Below are positions 44,000 through 54,010 of a stretch of DNA of 64,000 nucleotides, in pieces. The notes beneath the pieces were generated by a model. It was not told the DNA's origin and did not search any database. It saw only the letters and a list, made by a program, of their open reading frames with translations. The DNA comes from Trichopria drosophilae. Its lineage: Eukaryota > Arthropoda > Insecta > Hymenoptera > Diapriidae. Where the stretch lies: assembly GCA_030407085.1 (NCBI GenBank), contig CM059584.1:67654001-67718000 (forward strand), given 5' to 3'. Position numbers and translations under genes: made by a program. Position 1 is the first letter of the stretch. Every line of letters begins with the position of its first letter.

Positions 44000-44639
44000 A
44001 ATTCATAAATTTTCATCATCCCATTCCGAGCTTTCAATACCTTTTTTTATGCTTATACACCTACACTCATTTGTTATTCTCAAGTCTTTATATTAAAATT
44101 TCACTTCTCATTACTCACTTCGGGATCACAACTGAACATCCGTCCGACAAATAGTTTCTACACAACTGTATATGTATCTTATTCACTTTATGTACATTCT
44201 TTTAAAAATTGTCTCCGCGTCATAGAATCATATACTGTAACATACATATATTTATATATATACATTTCTCTGTATTATAGCCAGAAGATAATGTGATTAT
44301 GTATCGCCATCAAGGCTTAATTTGAAATAAATACAAAAAAACAAATATTTTTTCTTTATTTCATTTCTTAAACAAAATACATATATTAAAAACATTATAA
44401 ATTGCACCAAAAAATGTTTATTATTGGACGCGACCCAAAAATGCGGTTACCGCTGAACTGGTCCGGCTGTATTCGCCTAGGCCCACGTTGCCGGAAGTGG
44501 AAATTCCCGGTCGTACCTTCCACACCACCTCCCCAAACTTCCTCGCAACCTTCCTCGCGACCCACGTCAACTGCTCGCATTCACTTCCGGTTTTTTAATT
44601 CCCCCCAAAAAATTATGATTTGATATCCGTCATTATCAC

Positions 44640-45070
44640 TATTTCCGGTCTCAATCTTTAAATAACTAATAAAAAAGTTATTTGATTTTTCATCACTCAC
44701 TCGCTACTTCCGGTTCGACTCGGTAATTTAATATTCAATTTTAAAAAAAGAAAACCCGATCCTTCGAATTTAAGTCCCTCACTCGCTACTTCCGGTCTGA
44801 TTGTTACTCTGTTAATTAATTAAAAGACAAAAACGCTCTTTAGTCTCCAAGTCCCTCATTCGCCACTCTCGATCCACTCATGAATTAAGAAAAAACGATC
44901 TTTCGTCTTCGAATCACTACTCGCCCCTTCCGGTCTACTCATTAATTAAGAAAAACGATTTTTTTTTATTTTTTCGTTAGTCACTCGCCACTTCCGGTCT
45001 ACTCATTAATTAATTAAAAAAAACGATTTTTAGAATTTCCGTTAGTTTTCGCCACTTCCTGTCTAACAAT
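44640..45070. repeat. ~65-70-bp minisatellite in the Gypsy-A2 LTR
   Basis: About six variable units of the type CACTCGCCACTTCCGGTCTA followed by CTCATTAATTAATT and AAAAAACGATTTTT. Copy 1 has one to two units in the same place (18330-18560), so the array expands and contracts within the LTR. Confidence 0.7.
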
Positions 45071-45214
45071 CAATCACTTCAATCATCCAACAAACAAAAA
45101 TCACACGTGTCTCCCGTGCCTCTCTCGCCACTTCCGGTCCGAATCATTCAATTTTTGTTATCCGATGATTATTCATTTAATTTCTCGGCTATGCCGCCTT
45201 ACCTTTTCTTTCTT

Positions 45215-45220
<6 letters not shown>

Positions 45221-45295
<75 letters not shown>
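45221..45295. repeat. (CT)n microsatellite, Gypsy-A2 left LTR
   Basis: Uninterrupted CT run of about 37 units, at the same LTR position as in copy 1. A second run lies at 45870-45940 in the right LTR. Confidence 0.9.
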
Positions 45296-45296
<1 letters not shown>

Positions 45297-45436
45297 ACCT
45301 ATTGCTGCTGGCACCCTCTCCTCACTGCACACCACAACCAAAAAAACAACAGCCAACTATACCACCAACGCGACGATTTCCTCTATTCCTCAGAGTCTCG
45401 CTATCACGATCGTATTAAATTTGAAATTGAAATCGG

Positions 45437-45747
45437 TCATCCCAATCGGGGTACCATGGGACATCCAGGGAGTCGTCAAAAATCCGTAACTCCACTCGCA
45501 ACAACCGATCTCGCAAAATTTTCTCGGGTCCTTTTCTACTAAGGCGGTGCCTCTCTAACTGTTCCTCCACCCCCGAAAGATTTAATTTATTTATTGTATT
45601 TTTAATTAACCTCACATCTCTCGACTCCCGTCCCAGCGCCCTCATTCGCACTGAGTGCTCACTCACCTCAGTCGCCATTTTGTTTACTCCCACTCCTTCC
45701 TTTTCCACGATACAATTTGAATTACTCTGGCCTCTATCAACCACACG
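45437..45747 (-). pseudogene. Gypsy-A2 Gag N-terminal fragment
   Basis: Encodes the same start as 22611-22921: MATEVSEHSVRMRALGRE, INKLNLSGVEEQLERHRLSR, ending at DVPWYPDWD before running into LTR sequence. It appears identical to copy 1 over this part, so the duplication or transposition is recent. Confidence 0.8.
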
Positions 45748-45866
45748 CAAATTTTTAATTTGATTTTTCCTTAGTTTACGCCACTTCCCATCTGATGCTA
45801 TTATTCGACGATTTAATTACCGAAATCACTATACTTTTCGGCTATGCCGACTTACCTCAGTTTCCC

Positions 45867-45943
<77 letters not shown>

Positions 45944-46333
45944 TATTGCTGCTGGCACCCTCTCCTCACTGCACACCACAACCAAAAAAACAACAGCCAA
46001 CTATACCACCAACGCGACGATTTCCTCTATTCCTCAGAGTCTCGCTATCACGATCGTATTAAATTTGAAATTGAAATCGGTACTGACCGATGACGATTTT
46101 CCACCTCTCTCGCTAATTTTTCCTTTAAATTTTGAGTACTTAATTGGTGCGTAATATAACGCGCTAGTATGTGTAGCGCCTGTATACATGCACACACGCG
46201 TGGTCAGCTAGACGATCGTCGCCTCTCCGTCGCACGATGGTAGACACCGTCGCCGACATAACAAACCGGCGATCGACGGGAGAGATCGAGCAAATTAATA
46301 TCTCCAGCAAATTAATATCGTGACTTTGTCACA

Positions 46334-47036
46334 GCCTATACTAAGAAAAAAGTAACCCAGGCTTTTTAACAACCAAAGACTTGCTATGTTTTTATGAAAT
46401 ATGCCATGCAATGGTTTGGCAAATCTGTATTTTTTGAACTGAGACATCTCCTATTTGAATGAGTTGAAGGAATCCAGTATTTAGAGAATTGCGAGCATTT
46501 TTGTGATGGTAATTTTATTTTTGTTCAGTCCTTTGAGAAGATCAGATTTGCTAGAGGAACTATTTATACTTCAGAAGTAGCCACCGGTTTCTCACCTGAG
46601 TACATTGGGTGCCACGCTATGGCAAACCATGATATCGATAAGTTTTATCCCCTCGTAAATGACGGAAGGTATTTCCATCCATAAAACGATCATATTTCCC
46701 TGCTGTCGACTCCTCGGTTTTGTTTAAGGTGGACTGCTGCACACTTGCCGAAACGTGATTCTACGCCAGTATCCACGGAGAATTTGCGTAGTACGTCTAC
46801 TTGACTTTTCAAATGCGACTCACTATCCGCATAAAGCTTCAGATTATTCAAGAGCAATTCTTAGTAATCTTAGATGAACTATTACAACACTTATCTGCAA
46901 TAGATAACCGAAGGGTGTCTGATTAAGACACGTTCGAGATGCAAAATAATATTATTATAATGACTATTATTATTATTGTTTTGGGAGTTGTTATATTTTA
47001 TAGATATTGTAACTGATTAACGCGTTTATTTTACAG
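46334..47036 (+). other. Probable intron; unrecognised stop-free stretch at 46513-46684
   Basis: Sequence upstream of the Eps15-like exon. A 57-codon stretch ending in TAA (FARGTIYTSEVATGFSPEYI, then NHDIDKFYPLVNDGRYFHP) has protein-like composition but no start codon or splice context I trust, and I do not recognise it. It may be a decayed gene fragment. Confidence 0.35.
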
Positions 47037-47345
47037 ATTTCACAAGATCCATTTGGCGATGATCCATTTGCCGCGCTACATGCTCCCGTACGCGCGGAGA
47101 GCCCTAGTCCAGCACTTCCCCCTAAGAAAGCGAAGCAGCCGCCGCCAAGACCTGCACCACCTAGACCTTCCGCTGGACCGTTTGTTCCATTTCGAGCAGC
47201 ACCTGCTCCACCGTCGCCTTCACCTATCCCAGGCTTATTTTCAACCGCAAATTCTGATCCATTTTCAGATCAACAATCTGATAACAGTAATGGAAATACA
47301 TTCATCGATTCGGAGTTTGCTAATTTTGCTAATTTTGATTCGAAG
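47037..47345 (+). CDS. Internal host exon with DPF motifs, Eps15-like
   Basis: A 309-bp exon (103 codons, phase 0 at both ends) is bounded by an acceptor TTTATTTTACAG and a donor GGTAAAG. The open frame begins ISQDPFGDDPFAALHAPVRA, continues through a proline-rich SH3-ligand-like segment (ALPPKKAKQPPPRPAPPRPS, VPFRAAPAPPSPSPIPG), then SDPFSDQQ and ends EFANFANFDSK. Asp-Pro-Phe triplets bind the AP-2 appendage, and DPF repeats next to polyproline plus a GFADF-like end are typical of Eps15, an endocytic scaffold; other DPF-containing adaptors remain possible. The correct frame has no Met, so simple ORF finding misses it. It is the only convincing host coding sequence in the window. Confidence 0.7.
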
Positions 47346-48685
47346 GTAAAGATTGTTTTTTGAATTATGTAATTAATTTGTATACTTTGAAGCAAACGTA
47401 TAGTGAGTATATTTTTTGTCGCTTTTTATTCTAACAAATATAAATAAAAGTATTACTCATGCATGACAGTCTTTGTTTGATAATTGGATATAATTATTTC
47501 TAAGTATAAAATGTGTTTTATACTTATTATTATATATGCATTTTTCTTAAAAATATAGCAATAAACAAAAGAAAACATTATTTGCAATAGATTTAAAATT
47601 TATTACATTATCGTCTCTAACATTTCGTTCATACATATGGTCAATCTGTGGGCATGTGTCTTTAAAATTAGTTTTGCTAAATATTTAGCATCTTACTTTT
47701 GTTATTAATAGAAATAATTATTTCAATTGTTTTAAAAGATCGTAAAGTAATACTGTTGTGAATTTATTGATATTTATTAATATTTATTATGTGCTTTATT
47801 TTATTTAGTGGGGTATTATAAATTAATAATACATGAAGTTTAGAGGTAGTGCAACAAGGAATTTAATGATATCAATATTATGTTGATGAAAATATGGTTC
47901 CGAATTTTTTATTGAGCTGTGAACTAGATTGTCCATAAACAGTCCTGGCTAAAATTAGACTTTTATAAACAAAAAACATTAAGAGGATTTCTCTGCAGAA
48001 AGTGCTTGGAGAGGGTATCAGGATACTAGGTTATATAAGTGCGGTCACAATTTTGGTCAAGGTCATTGATTGAACAATGAAAGAAAATTCGAGAAATGGG
48101 TTTTTGCATAGAACTTTAGAACCGTTGTTGTTATCGAAAATTGATAAAAATATCAATTTATAGGTATTGAATAAAACTACAAAATTAGACGAGCAACTTT
48201 ACTTGTAATAAATAAAAAACAACCAATTTCTGACCTTTTTTGCATTTTACACAATTCAGTTGTTTTTACTTCTAAATAATCGTAGTGCAGTTTTTGGGAA
48301 GGTCGTTGTATACATAATAACTGGTAAACATTTCGGTTTGAAATGTTATCACTAAATATGTCGTACAAAAAACTAATTTCCAGTCTTTCCAGGCATCGTA
48401 GAGATTTCTTTCACATCTGATTTTTCTCGTAAAGAGTTGTAGTATAATGTACAATAAAAGATCTTTTTATTTTTTAAAAATGACGTTCAAAATTAAGCAG
48501 TTTAAATAATTAATCATTTTTTTTTAAAATTGAATTCACAAAACGATTAGGTAATTGCTATAATTTTTCTTCAAATTATCATGTCTTATTCATTGCTCCA
48601 CGACGCTCTGAAGCGAAGATTATTTTTTGTTTTCGAATAATCGTTGTGGCTTTATTTATCAATATCCAGAGCTCCAGTTTAAACG
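47346..48685 (+). other. Intron of the Eps15-like gene
   Basis: AT-rich, with stops in all frames and no recognised repeat or domain. Confidence 0.5.
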
Positions 48686-48969
48686 TAGTCTACAGTTAAA
48701 CTATAGCGCGATGCATTTGCGCCACCTAGACCTTCCGCTGGACCGTTTGTTCCATTTCGAGCAGCACCTGCTCCACCGTCGCCTTCACCTATCCCAGGCG
48801 TATTTTCAACCGCAAATTCTGATCCATTTTCAGATCAACAATCTGATAACAGCAATGGAAATACATTCATCGATTCGGAGTTTGCTAATTTTGATTCGAA
48901 GGTAAAGATTGTTATTTGAATTATGTAATTAATAGTCCATAGTTAAACTATAGCGCGATGCATTTGCGC
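48686..48969 (+). pseudogene. Partial exon copy in the intron, flanked by direct repeats
   Basis: Positions 48722-48900 repeat the 3' part of the exon at 47037-47345 (from CCACCTAGACCTTCC) plus its donor and 31 bp of the following intron, to about 48932. It differs by loss of 9 bp (one ANF repeat: FANFDSK instead of FANFANFDSK), one Leu-to-Val change, a silent change and one intronic base. It has no acceptor. Direct repeats containing AGTTAAACTATAGCGCGATG (29 bp perfect: 48694-48722 and 48941-48969; about 37 bp with mismatches) bracket it. Because intron sequence is included, the copy was made at the DNA level. It could act as a decoy or alternative donor. Confidence 0.8.
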
Positions 48970-49315
48970 AAAATCAAAGGACAATATTTCGGTAATTTTA
49001 TTCAATAAAACGGTAGCATGGAATCAACTCCGCACCGGAGAAAGGGGGGGGGGGGTTGCTGGAGTTGGTCGGTAAAAATCATGCGTCTTGTATGTGGAAA
49101 AGTAAAACTTTTAATTTAATATGTATAGTTGTTAACAGCTACCATGAACAACTGAAATTCACATATGAACAAGAACAAGATTAAAAAATACCATTATTGG
49201 AACTAAACATTATACGCAATATGGTTAATCATAGTTTACAATTCAATTGGTACTGTAAACCCACTTTTTCAGGTGGATTTCTAAATTACAATTCAAAACA
49301 ACCCATTTCACAAAA
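48970..49315. other. No gene recognised; G-run at 49046-49055
   Basis: AT-rich sequence, presumably still intronic or intergenic. Confidence 0.4.
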
Positions 49316-50980
49316 AATATTGAATGGAGACTTTTGCAGAACTCGAGATAACGGGTTTTGAATGAGCGGACAGGACGCGGCCGCGCCGTGCGCTTTATCA
49401 CGTCCTCGCGTATCACGCGTTACTCGCATGCGGTCACTCCCGATATGTGTTCGCGCTGCACTACATCCTTTTTATTATTTTTTAATTTCACTAATAATTT
49501 AAAAAAAAAAATAGATCTTGAGCTGATAAAATTTGTTTATCACTAGCTCGTTGTAAACTAGCTTCTCATTTGACGGTTCCTCCTAACCCGTAATATGGAC
49601 TTTTACCGTGAGAAGTTGCGAAAAACTCCCAAGAGACTTTTTTACCGAAACATCGTTTGTGATAAACGAGATTAATAAAATTACTTTCTTCTGACGTGTG
49701 TTGTTTTTAATAAAGAGTTAATCTTCAAAGAACGAGATAAAATCAAATTTAGAAAACAGTATATAAAATGAATATGTATTCTTATAAACACGCAGAACCT
49801 ACAGGTACGTAAATTCGTATAAATGGGGTTTATGGCAATTAAAAAACTGATGGAGGTTATGGTAATACACAAAACGCATTTGCATCGGTCCTCGCGTATC
49901 ACGCCTTACTCCCTTGCGGCTATTCAAGCTACACTATTTTCTGTTTTTTTTTTTTATGAAGTTATGTAAGTAAATTGTTAGAAATATGAAAAAAAAATCA
50001 CAAAATTCGAAAAGAAAAAAAAATTAACAAATTGGAACAATTAAAAAAAATAAATAAATAAAATGTGCAAAAATTTAAAAAAAAAATAAAAAACGATAAA
50101 ATTAAATAAAAAAAAATTACTCTCATTTCGTTCACCTCTACGTGGGGATAGTTGGGAGACGTTACCTTGTTGACGGCAAACGAACTTATAATTCAATTTA
50201 TATAAAATTTAAATTATTTTTAGAATAATAATTATAAAGATCTGAAATTTTAACTCGGCGAGTTTTTTTTTCTAAAAAATGTAATTTTCTTGACCTTCAT
50301 CAGAGTACCGGGCAATCCATGACACTGGACTGCCGCGGCGAGCCGCATCGCATCCGCTCATTAACCCTTTGAGGGGCACATTTTTCATTACACGTAAAAC
50401 AGCTGAAATTTGTTACTAAGGGGTTTTTGGGATCGCTGATTACGAAACTGTTATCAGATTTTCAACATTCAAAATGGCGGATCAAATATGTAGAAAAAAT
50501 TTATTCTTCTAAATTTTCAAAATTTTTTTTTGAAAAAAACTAACGTATCAAAAATTCTGAAAAAATATATCTTATAAAACTATGTATGAAAAATGTGTGG
50601 AAAAAATTCCAGAGTCCCAGCTGTGTTTGTTTCGGAGACAATGTTTTGTTTCTAAAAAATATGCGTTTTTTGTTTATAACGTACATGTAAATAATTAAAT
50701 TATTGCAATTTTTCTCTAAATTCTAATAATTTATACTCCCAACAGTAAAAAAAGTACAGATACATTCACAGAAAAAGTTAAAAAATATATATGAAATATT
50801 AAAAAAACTTGGATAGAAAAGGTGGTACATATTTGTACCACCGCCCCTCAAAGGGTTAAAAACGTGATACCTCAGGGCCTCTAAGAGCGATACGCGACGA
50901 CATGATAAGTCGCACAGTGCGGCCGCGTCCCGTCCGCTCATTCAAAACCCTTTATCTCGAAGTCTCCAATATTTTTTTTT
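49316..50980. mobile_element. Inverted-repeat element hosting a piggyBac-type MITE
   Basis: The left end (49316-49440: AATATTGAATGGAGAC, GGGTTTTGAATGAGCGGAC, GACGCGGCCGC) pairs with the reverse complement of 50865-50980 with small indels. A partial direct repeat of the inner left-arm sequence (TCCTCGCGTATCACGC) recurs at 49892. The middle is A-rich and non-coding. A TTAA element sits inside (50361-50859). Likely a MITE or foldback. Confidence 0.65.
50361..50859. mobile_element. piggyBac-type MITE (TTAA-flanked)
   Basis: TTAACCCTTTGAGGGGC at 50361 is matched by its reverse complement ending at 50859. TTAA at both ends is the piggyBac target duplication, and CCCTTTGAGGGGC is the terminal repeat. 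About 500 bp, no transposase. It carries a copy of the CAAAATGGCGGATC dispersed repeat. Confidence 0.75.
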
Positions 50981-51484
50981 AAATTAAAGGTGAAAAAAAA
51001 ACCAACAGCAATTGCCCTGTGGTCGGTGCGACGCACAGTCACTCTTTCAGGTGAAAGGTTCCTGATAGGGATCCATACTTGGAAGGGTGACTATGAAAAA
51101 TAAATAAAAACGAGCGTTGCGCCCGCTACGGCAAAGATAGCAGGCCGATTGCTGAGTGGGAGACACGGCTGCATTACCATCAGAGGGTAACCCCTGATGA
51201 TAAAGTAGTTTGTCGACTGTATCTGTCTGGGTTTTCCGTAGTTTTCCCAGACCCCGTGCAAATGCGATACAGAGGGGTCTCAAGACGTTCTACGGGGCGC
51301 AGTAATGGGGGGACTGGCTCTGGGTGGGTGTTGCTATGTGCTGTTATGTATTGTCTTGTAAATGTTTTCGATTGTATGTCCGACCTATCCACCCGAGAGC
51401 CGACCCGCGAACAGGCAAAAATGTCATTAAAGCGGGGGATAATTCCTATCCTTTATCCTTTTTATCCTTAAATTAAAGGTGAAA
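50981..51484 (+). mobile_element. Retroposed element with 15-bp target duplication
   Basis: AAATTAAAGGTGAAA at 50981-50995 is repeated exactly at 51470-51484. The ~475 bp between them starts after an A-run and ends in ATCCTTTATCCTTTTTATCC, a simple-repeat tail. It is probably a 5'-truncated LINE or a SINE on the plus strand. The content has no recognisable domain. Confidence 0.7.
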
Positions 51485-51654
51485 TCATAAGGAATCACCA
51501 AATACATATTAAAGAAAAATAAAAAGGGTATAAGTTTGAAAAAATATTGATTAAAAAATTTGTTTTGCATTTTTTTTTGGGCCAAATTGAAAAATTTGTT
51601 TATTTACTCATTTTATTTCGAAATTATATATTTTTAGCTTTAATATCATGTTTC

Positions 51655-51712
51655 GTTCATGAAAATGGAATTAACCCTTCCGTTCATAAAAATGGAATTA
51701 ACCCTTCCAGAG
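51655..51712. repeat. Short tandem duplication
   Basis: GTTCATGAAAATGGAATTAA followed by CCCTTCC is repeated once more, with one base changed, immediately downstream (about 29 bp per unit). Confidence 0.7.
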
Positions 51713-51889
51713 TTACAATGGTTTGAAAAATAAATCGATTTCAAATTCATCACCCCGTTGTGCGCGTAATTTTGAAAATTTTTAAAAATCCTTTGGGCTT
51801 AATTTATCTTTCATATGGAGGTATAATTATACGGAAAAATCCGAAGACCTCTTGCAAATCGTGATATTTCTGACGTGGAATGATCCTTT

Positions 51890-52390
51890 TGTAATTACCA
51901 CACATAGATTAGAACATACACACGACTTTAAATGGGACAATACAAAAATTCTAGATATAGAAACAAAATTTTACAATAGAAGAATATCTGAAACTATACA
52001 TATTTAATTACAAAAACAACCTTTAAGTGCCGTTGAAGAATCGTTTCACTTAACTGAAACATACGAGGATATTATTGATCGTTTGAAAAATGTTTTCGCA
52101 AACGATGATCGCGAGTCGATCGAAATGTAGAGGTTTCGTTTTTTTAAACAATAAAAAATGGGAGGGTATATATACATCCAGCTTTAGTGAAGTTCGTTAG
52201 TTTTTAATTATTTACTCCTGAAGAGGGACCCAAGAGGTCCGAAACGTTGAGTCTTTTAAAGTTAATTTTTATTTTTTTTGTATATATTTTTTAAAGAGTT
52301 TTAAGTTCTATTTATTATTTTTTAAAATTTTTTTGTATGTTTTCAATTTTAAATAAAGTCTTATTTTAAAAAGTGATAGTGTCTTTTAAT
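51890..52390 (+). mobile_element. Penelope-like element, 3' end
   Basis: The frame at 51892-52128 reads VITTHRLEHTHDFKWDNTKI, then LDIETKFYNRRISETIHI, one in-frame stop, then LQKQPLSAVEESFHLTE and finally a TAG. HTHDFKWDNTKILDxExxxxxRxISExIHI is the characteristic segment following the GIY-YIG endonuclease in Penelope-like polyproteins. The following ~260 bp would be the non-coding end or pLTR and contains a hammerhead-like motif. All upstream parts (RT, GIY-YIG core) are missing. Confidence 0.75.
52214..52252 (+). ncRNA. Hammerhead-ribozyme-like motif in Penelope 3' end
   Basis: The core reads CTGAAGA (52218-52224, consensus CUGANGA), a stem-loop GGACC-CAAGA-GGTCC (52226-52240), then GAAAC (52241-52245). 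Stem I closes as ACTC (52214-52217) with GAGT (52249-52252). Stem III would be the minimal AC/GT, leaving T52248 as the nucleotide before the cleavage point. Type I hammerheads with tiny stem III are known from Penelope-like elements. One extra G at 52225 lies between core and stem II and may impair activity. Confidence 0.6.
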
Positions 52391-52517
52391 TTCTGAAGAA
52401 GGAAGAAAGAAGAAATTGGCAGAGCCCATAAAATTTATATTTATTGAACACAAAAATGTATTATTTATTACTTACATCTTATACAAAACATTTCATATTC
52501 ACTATTTAAGCCAATTA

Positions 52518-52518
52518 T

Positions 52519-52553
<35 letters not shown>
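52518..52553. repeat. (ATC)n microsatellite
   Basis: About 12 ATC units. Confidence 0.9.
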
Positions 52554-52618
52554 GTAATTTTCACTGTTAACATCTATATTTACAGATAGCAATTTTAAAA
52601 TGTCTTACGTGTCTTCTT

Positions 52619-53108
52619 CTAAATCGAATTCGATGTTTGTTCTTTATTTATGCAAGTCTTGCCATGGCAACCTGCACATAAGTCTGTAGAACTTTAGCCG
52701 TGTTTTCTGTTACCACAAGTTTTATTTTTGCATCCAGCTTCGCCTTTGCATGTAATTGGGGCAAGCAATTTATCCGGAATTAACACTTCACTAAAATACG
52801 GTTGCAATCCTAATTCTCTTATCTTCCATTCCACTCTTGAGAATTTATGACAATTCCTAACCATGATCATTTTGAATTTTATAAAATGTTCTTGTCGAGT
52901 GCTACTTCGTAGCGCCTGCAGACGGATGTAACAATTCTAATCTACATATTTTTTTTAAGTATATTCCTGAAAGTGTGGAAATCTTAATTCATCAAACATT
53001 TTTGACTCTTTTGCCTGCTATATAATGCTGTTATTAATTTATTTCCACAATTAACGATCTTCGATTGATTTGCACGACGATGTGTTTTCGGAAATACAAC
53101 ATCACACA
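52619..53108 (-). pseudogene. Cysteine-rich (CXC-like) gene fragment
   Basis: Minus strand: WKIRELGLQPYFSEVLIPDK, LLAPITCKGEAGCKNKTCGN, one stop, then DLCAGCHGKTCIN. The spacing of cysteines (CKxxxGCKNKTCGxRKHG...CAGCHGKTCIN) resembles the C-terminal cysteine array of proteins often seen near mobile elements in animals. The segment 53108-52984 (FPKTHRRANQSKIVNCGNKL) may be its upstream part. It directly abuts the BEL-A integrase and truncates it. Function unknown; the fragment has stops and frame changes. Confidence 0.4.
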
Positions 53109-53980
53109 AGAGTGTCGTTAACTCCTCAAATATCGGAGTATGTCTCCTAGGACTTTTTTTCAGGTGGAACTTCATACTTTTGACCCCGGCCTCCCATAAA
53201 TCGCCAAAATGAGGAGCGGCGGAGTGTATGAAGGGCCAGCTAATTTTGTCGGTAGCAAGCCAGTCGATAACAGTTGCATCGAGAATGACTCGGTGAAATT
53301 CATTAGCCAGTACAGTATTAGCACCAAAGAAGGTTTTCACCCGGTCGCTACACATACATGATGGCCGTCCACGACGTGAGACGAACCTCCTAAGTGCCGC
53401 GAGAAAGGCCGCGGACGAATAATCCGACACGACATCCAAGTGTACACCCTTTACAGCGAAGCACACCAACAAAACGATCCATGCCGGCTGTGACCTGTGA
53501 CCGCGTCCGCTACTCAGTCTGACCTGGAAGGGACCAGCGTAATCCACGTGTGGGCAAACGACCCATAGTTTTAGAACTTAACTCTGCCTTCAGACGAGTG
53601 CAAGTCAATCATTAAAAAATGACAGACCGAATTTTTTTTTTTACCTGCACGATCCAGACCGTCTGACGTAGAGTGCGGAGAATGCGGGCTAACCCACCGT
53701 GCATACATCGATTATGAATTTTGATGAATAATACACGTACAGCAGGGTGTACACTCAACATGATGGGATGCTGGGCGATGAACGGCAAGTCAGAATTGAT
53801 CAGGCGTCCACCCACTCGGATGAGTCCATCCTCATCCAGGAATGGGACCAGTGACCTAAGAGGGCTCTTGGGACACACTGGTCTTTGAGAACGTAGATCT
53901 TGTAGCTCGGAAGTAAACTGTATGTTCTGCAATTCCCGAAAGATCGTGATGGCTGCTGTTCGAATCTCATAAGCAGTCAA
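53108..53980 (-). pseudogene. BEL-A integrase remnant
   Basis: Minus strand. The upstream part (53612-53980) is the integrase zinc-binding region (FLDEDGLIRVGGRLINSDLP, then FIAQHPIMLSVHPAVRVLFI, IHNRCMHGGLARIL). The core (53108-53547) shows MDYAGPFQVRLSSGRGHRSQ (first Asp), SCMCSDRVKTFFGAN (second Asp; the usual DNG is altered) and APHFGDLWEAGVKSMKFHLK (Glu in the WEAGVK motif). It ends abruptly after EELTTLLCDV. A frame break separates the two parts near 53600. BEL/Pao integrases typically have exactly these YAGPF and LWEAGVKS signatures. Confidence 0.85.
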
Positions 53981-54010
53981 ACTTCCCTTTGAGGTGCTGC
54001 GTTGAAGACA

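Larger units (their letters stand above)
40100..44343 (+). mobile_element. LINE-B: jockey/R1-type non-LTR retrotransposon
   Basis: Plus-strand element with ORF1 (coiled coil, C-terminal FP-like domain) and ORF2 (AP endonuclease, RT, C-terminal cysteine region), ending in a GAAATAAATACAAAAAAAC tail near 44343. It is related to LINE-A through the ORF1 C-terminus and RT layout but differs by lacking a PHD finger. It carries a stop and frameshift in ORF1, an internal endonuclease deletion, and an ORF2 frame break near 43430. I could not find its target duplication. Confidence 0.85.
44425..46333 (-). mobile_element. Gypsy-A copy 2: LTR, gag fragment, LTR
   Basis: A collapsed second copy of Gypsy-A on the minus strand. 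The left part (44425-45437) is LTR with an expanded minisatellite, the middle (45437-45747) is a ~310-bp piece of gag N-terminus, and the right part (45748-46333) is an LTR ending GACTTTGTCACA. The gag piece and the right LTR junction are base-for-base the same as copy 1 as far as I compared. All other internal sequence is gone. The left LTR stops inside ATCGGTCA and joins gag CCCAATCGGGG, with short ATCGG microhomology. No target duplication is visible. Confidence 0.8.
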
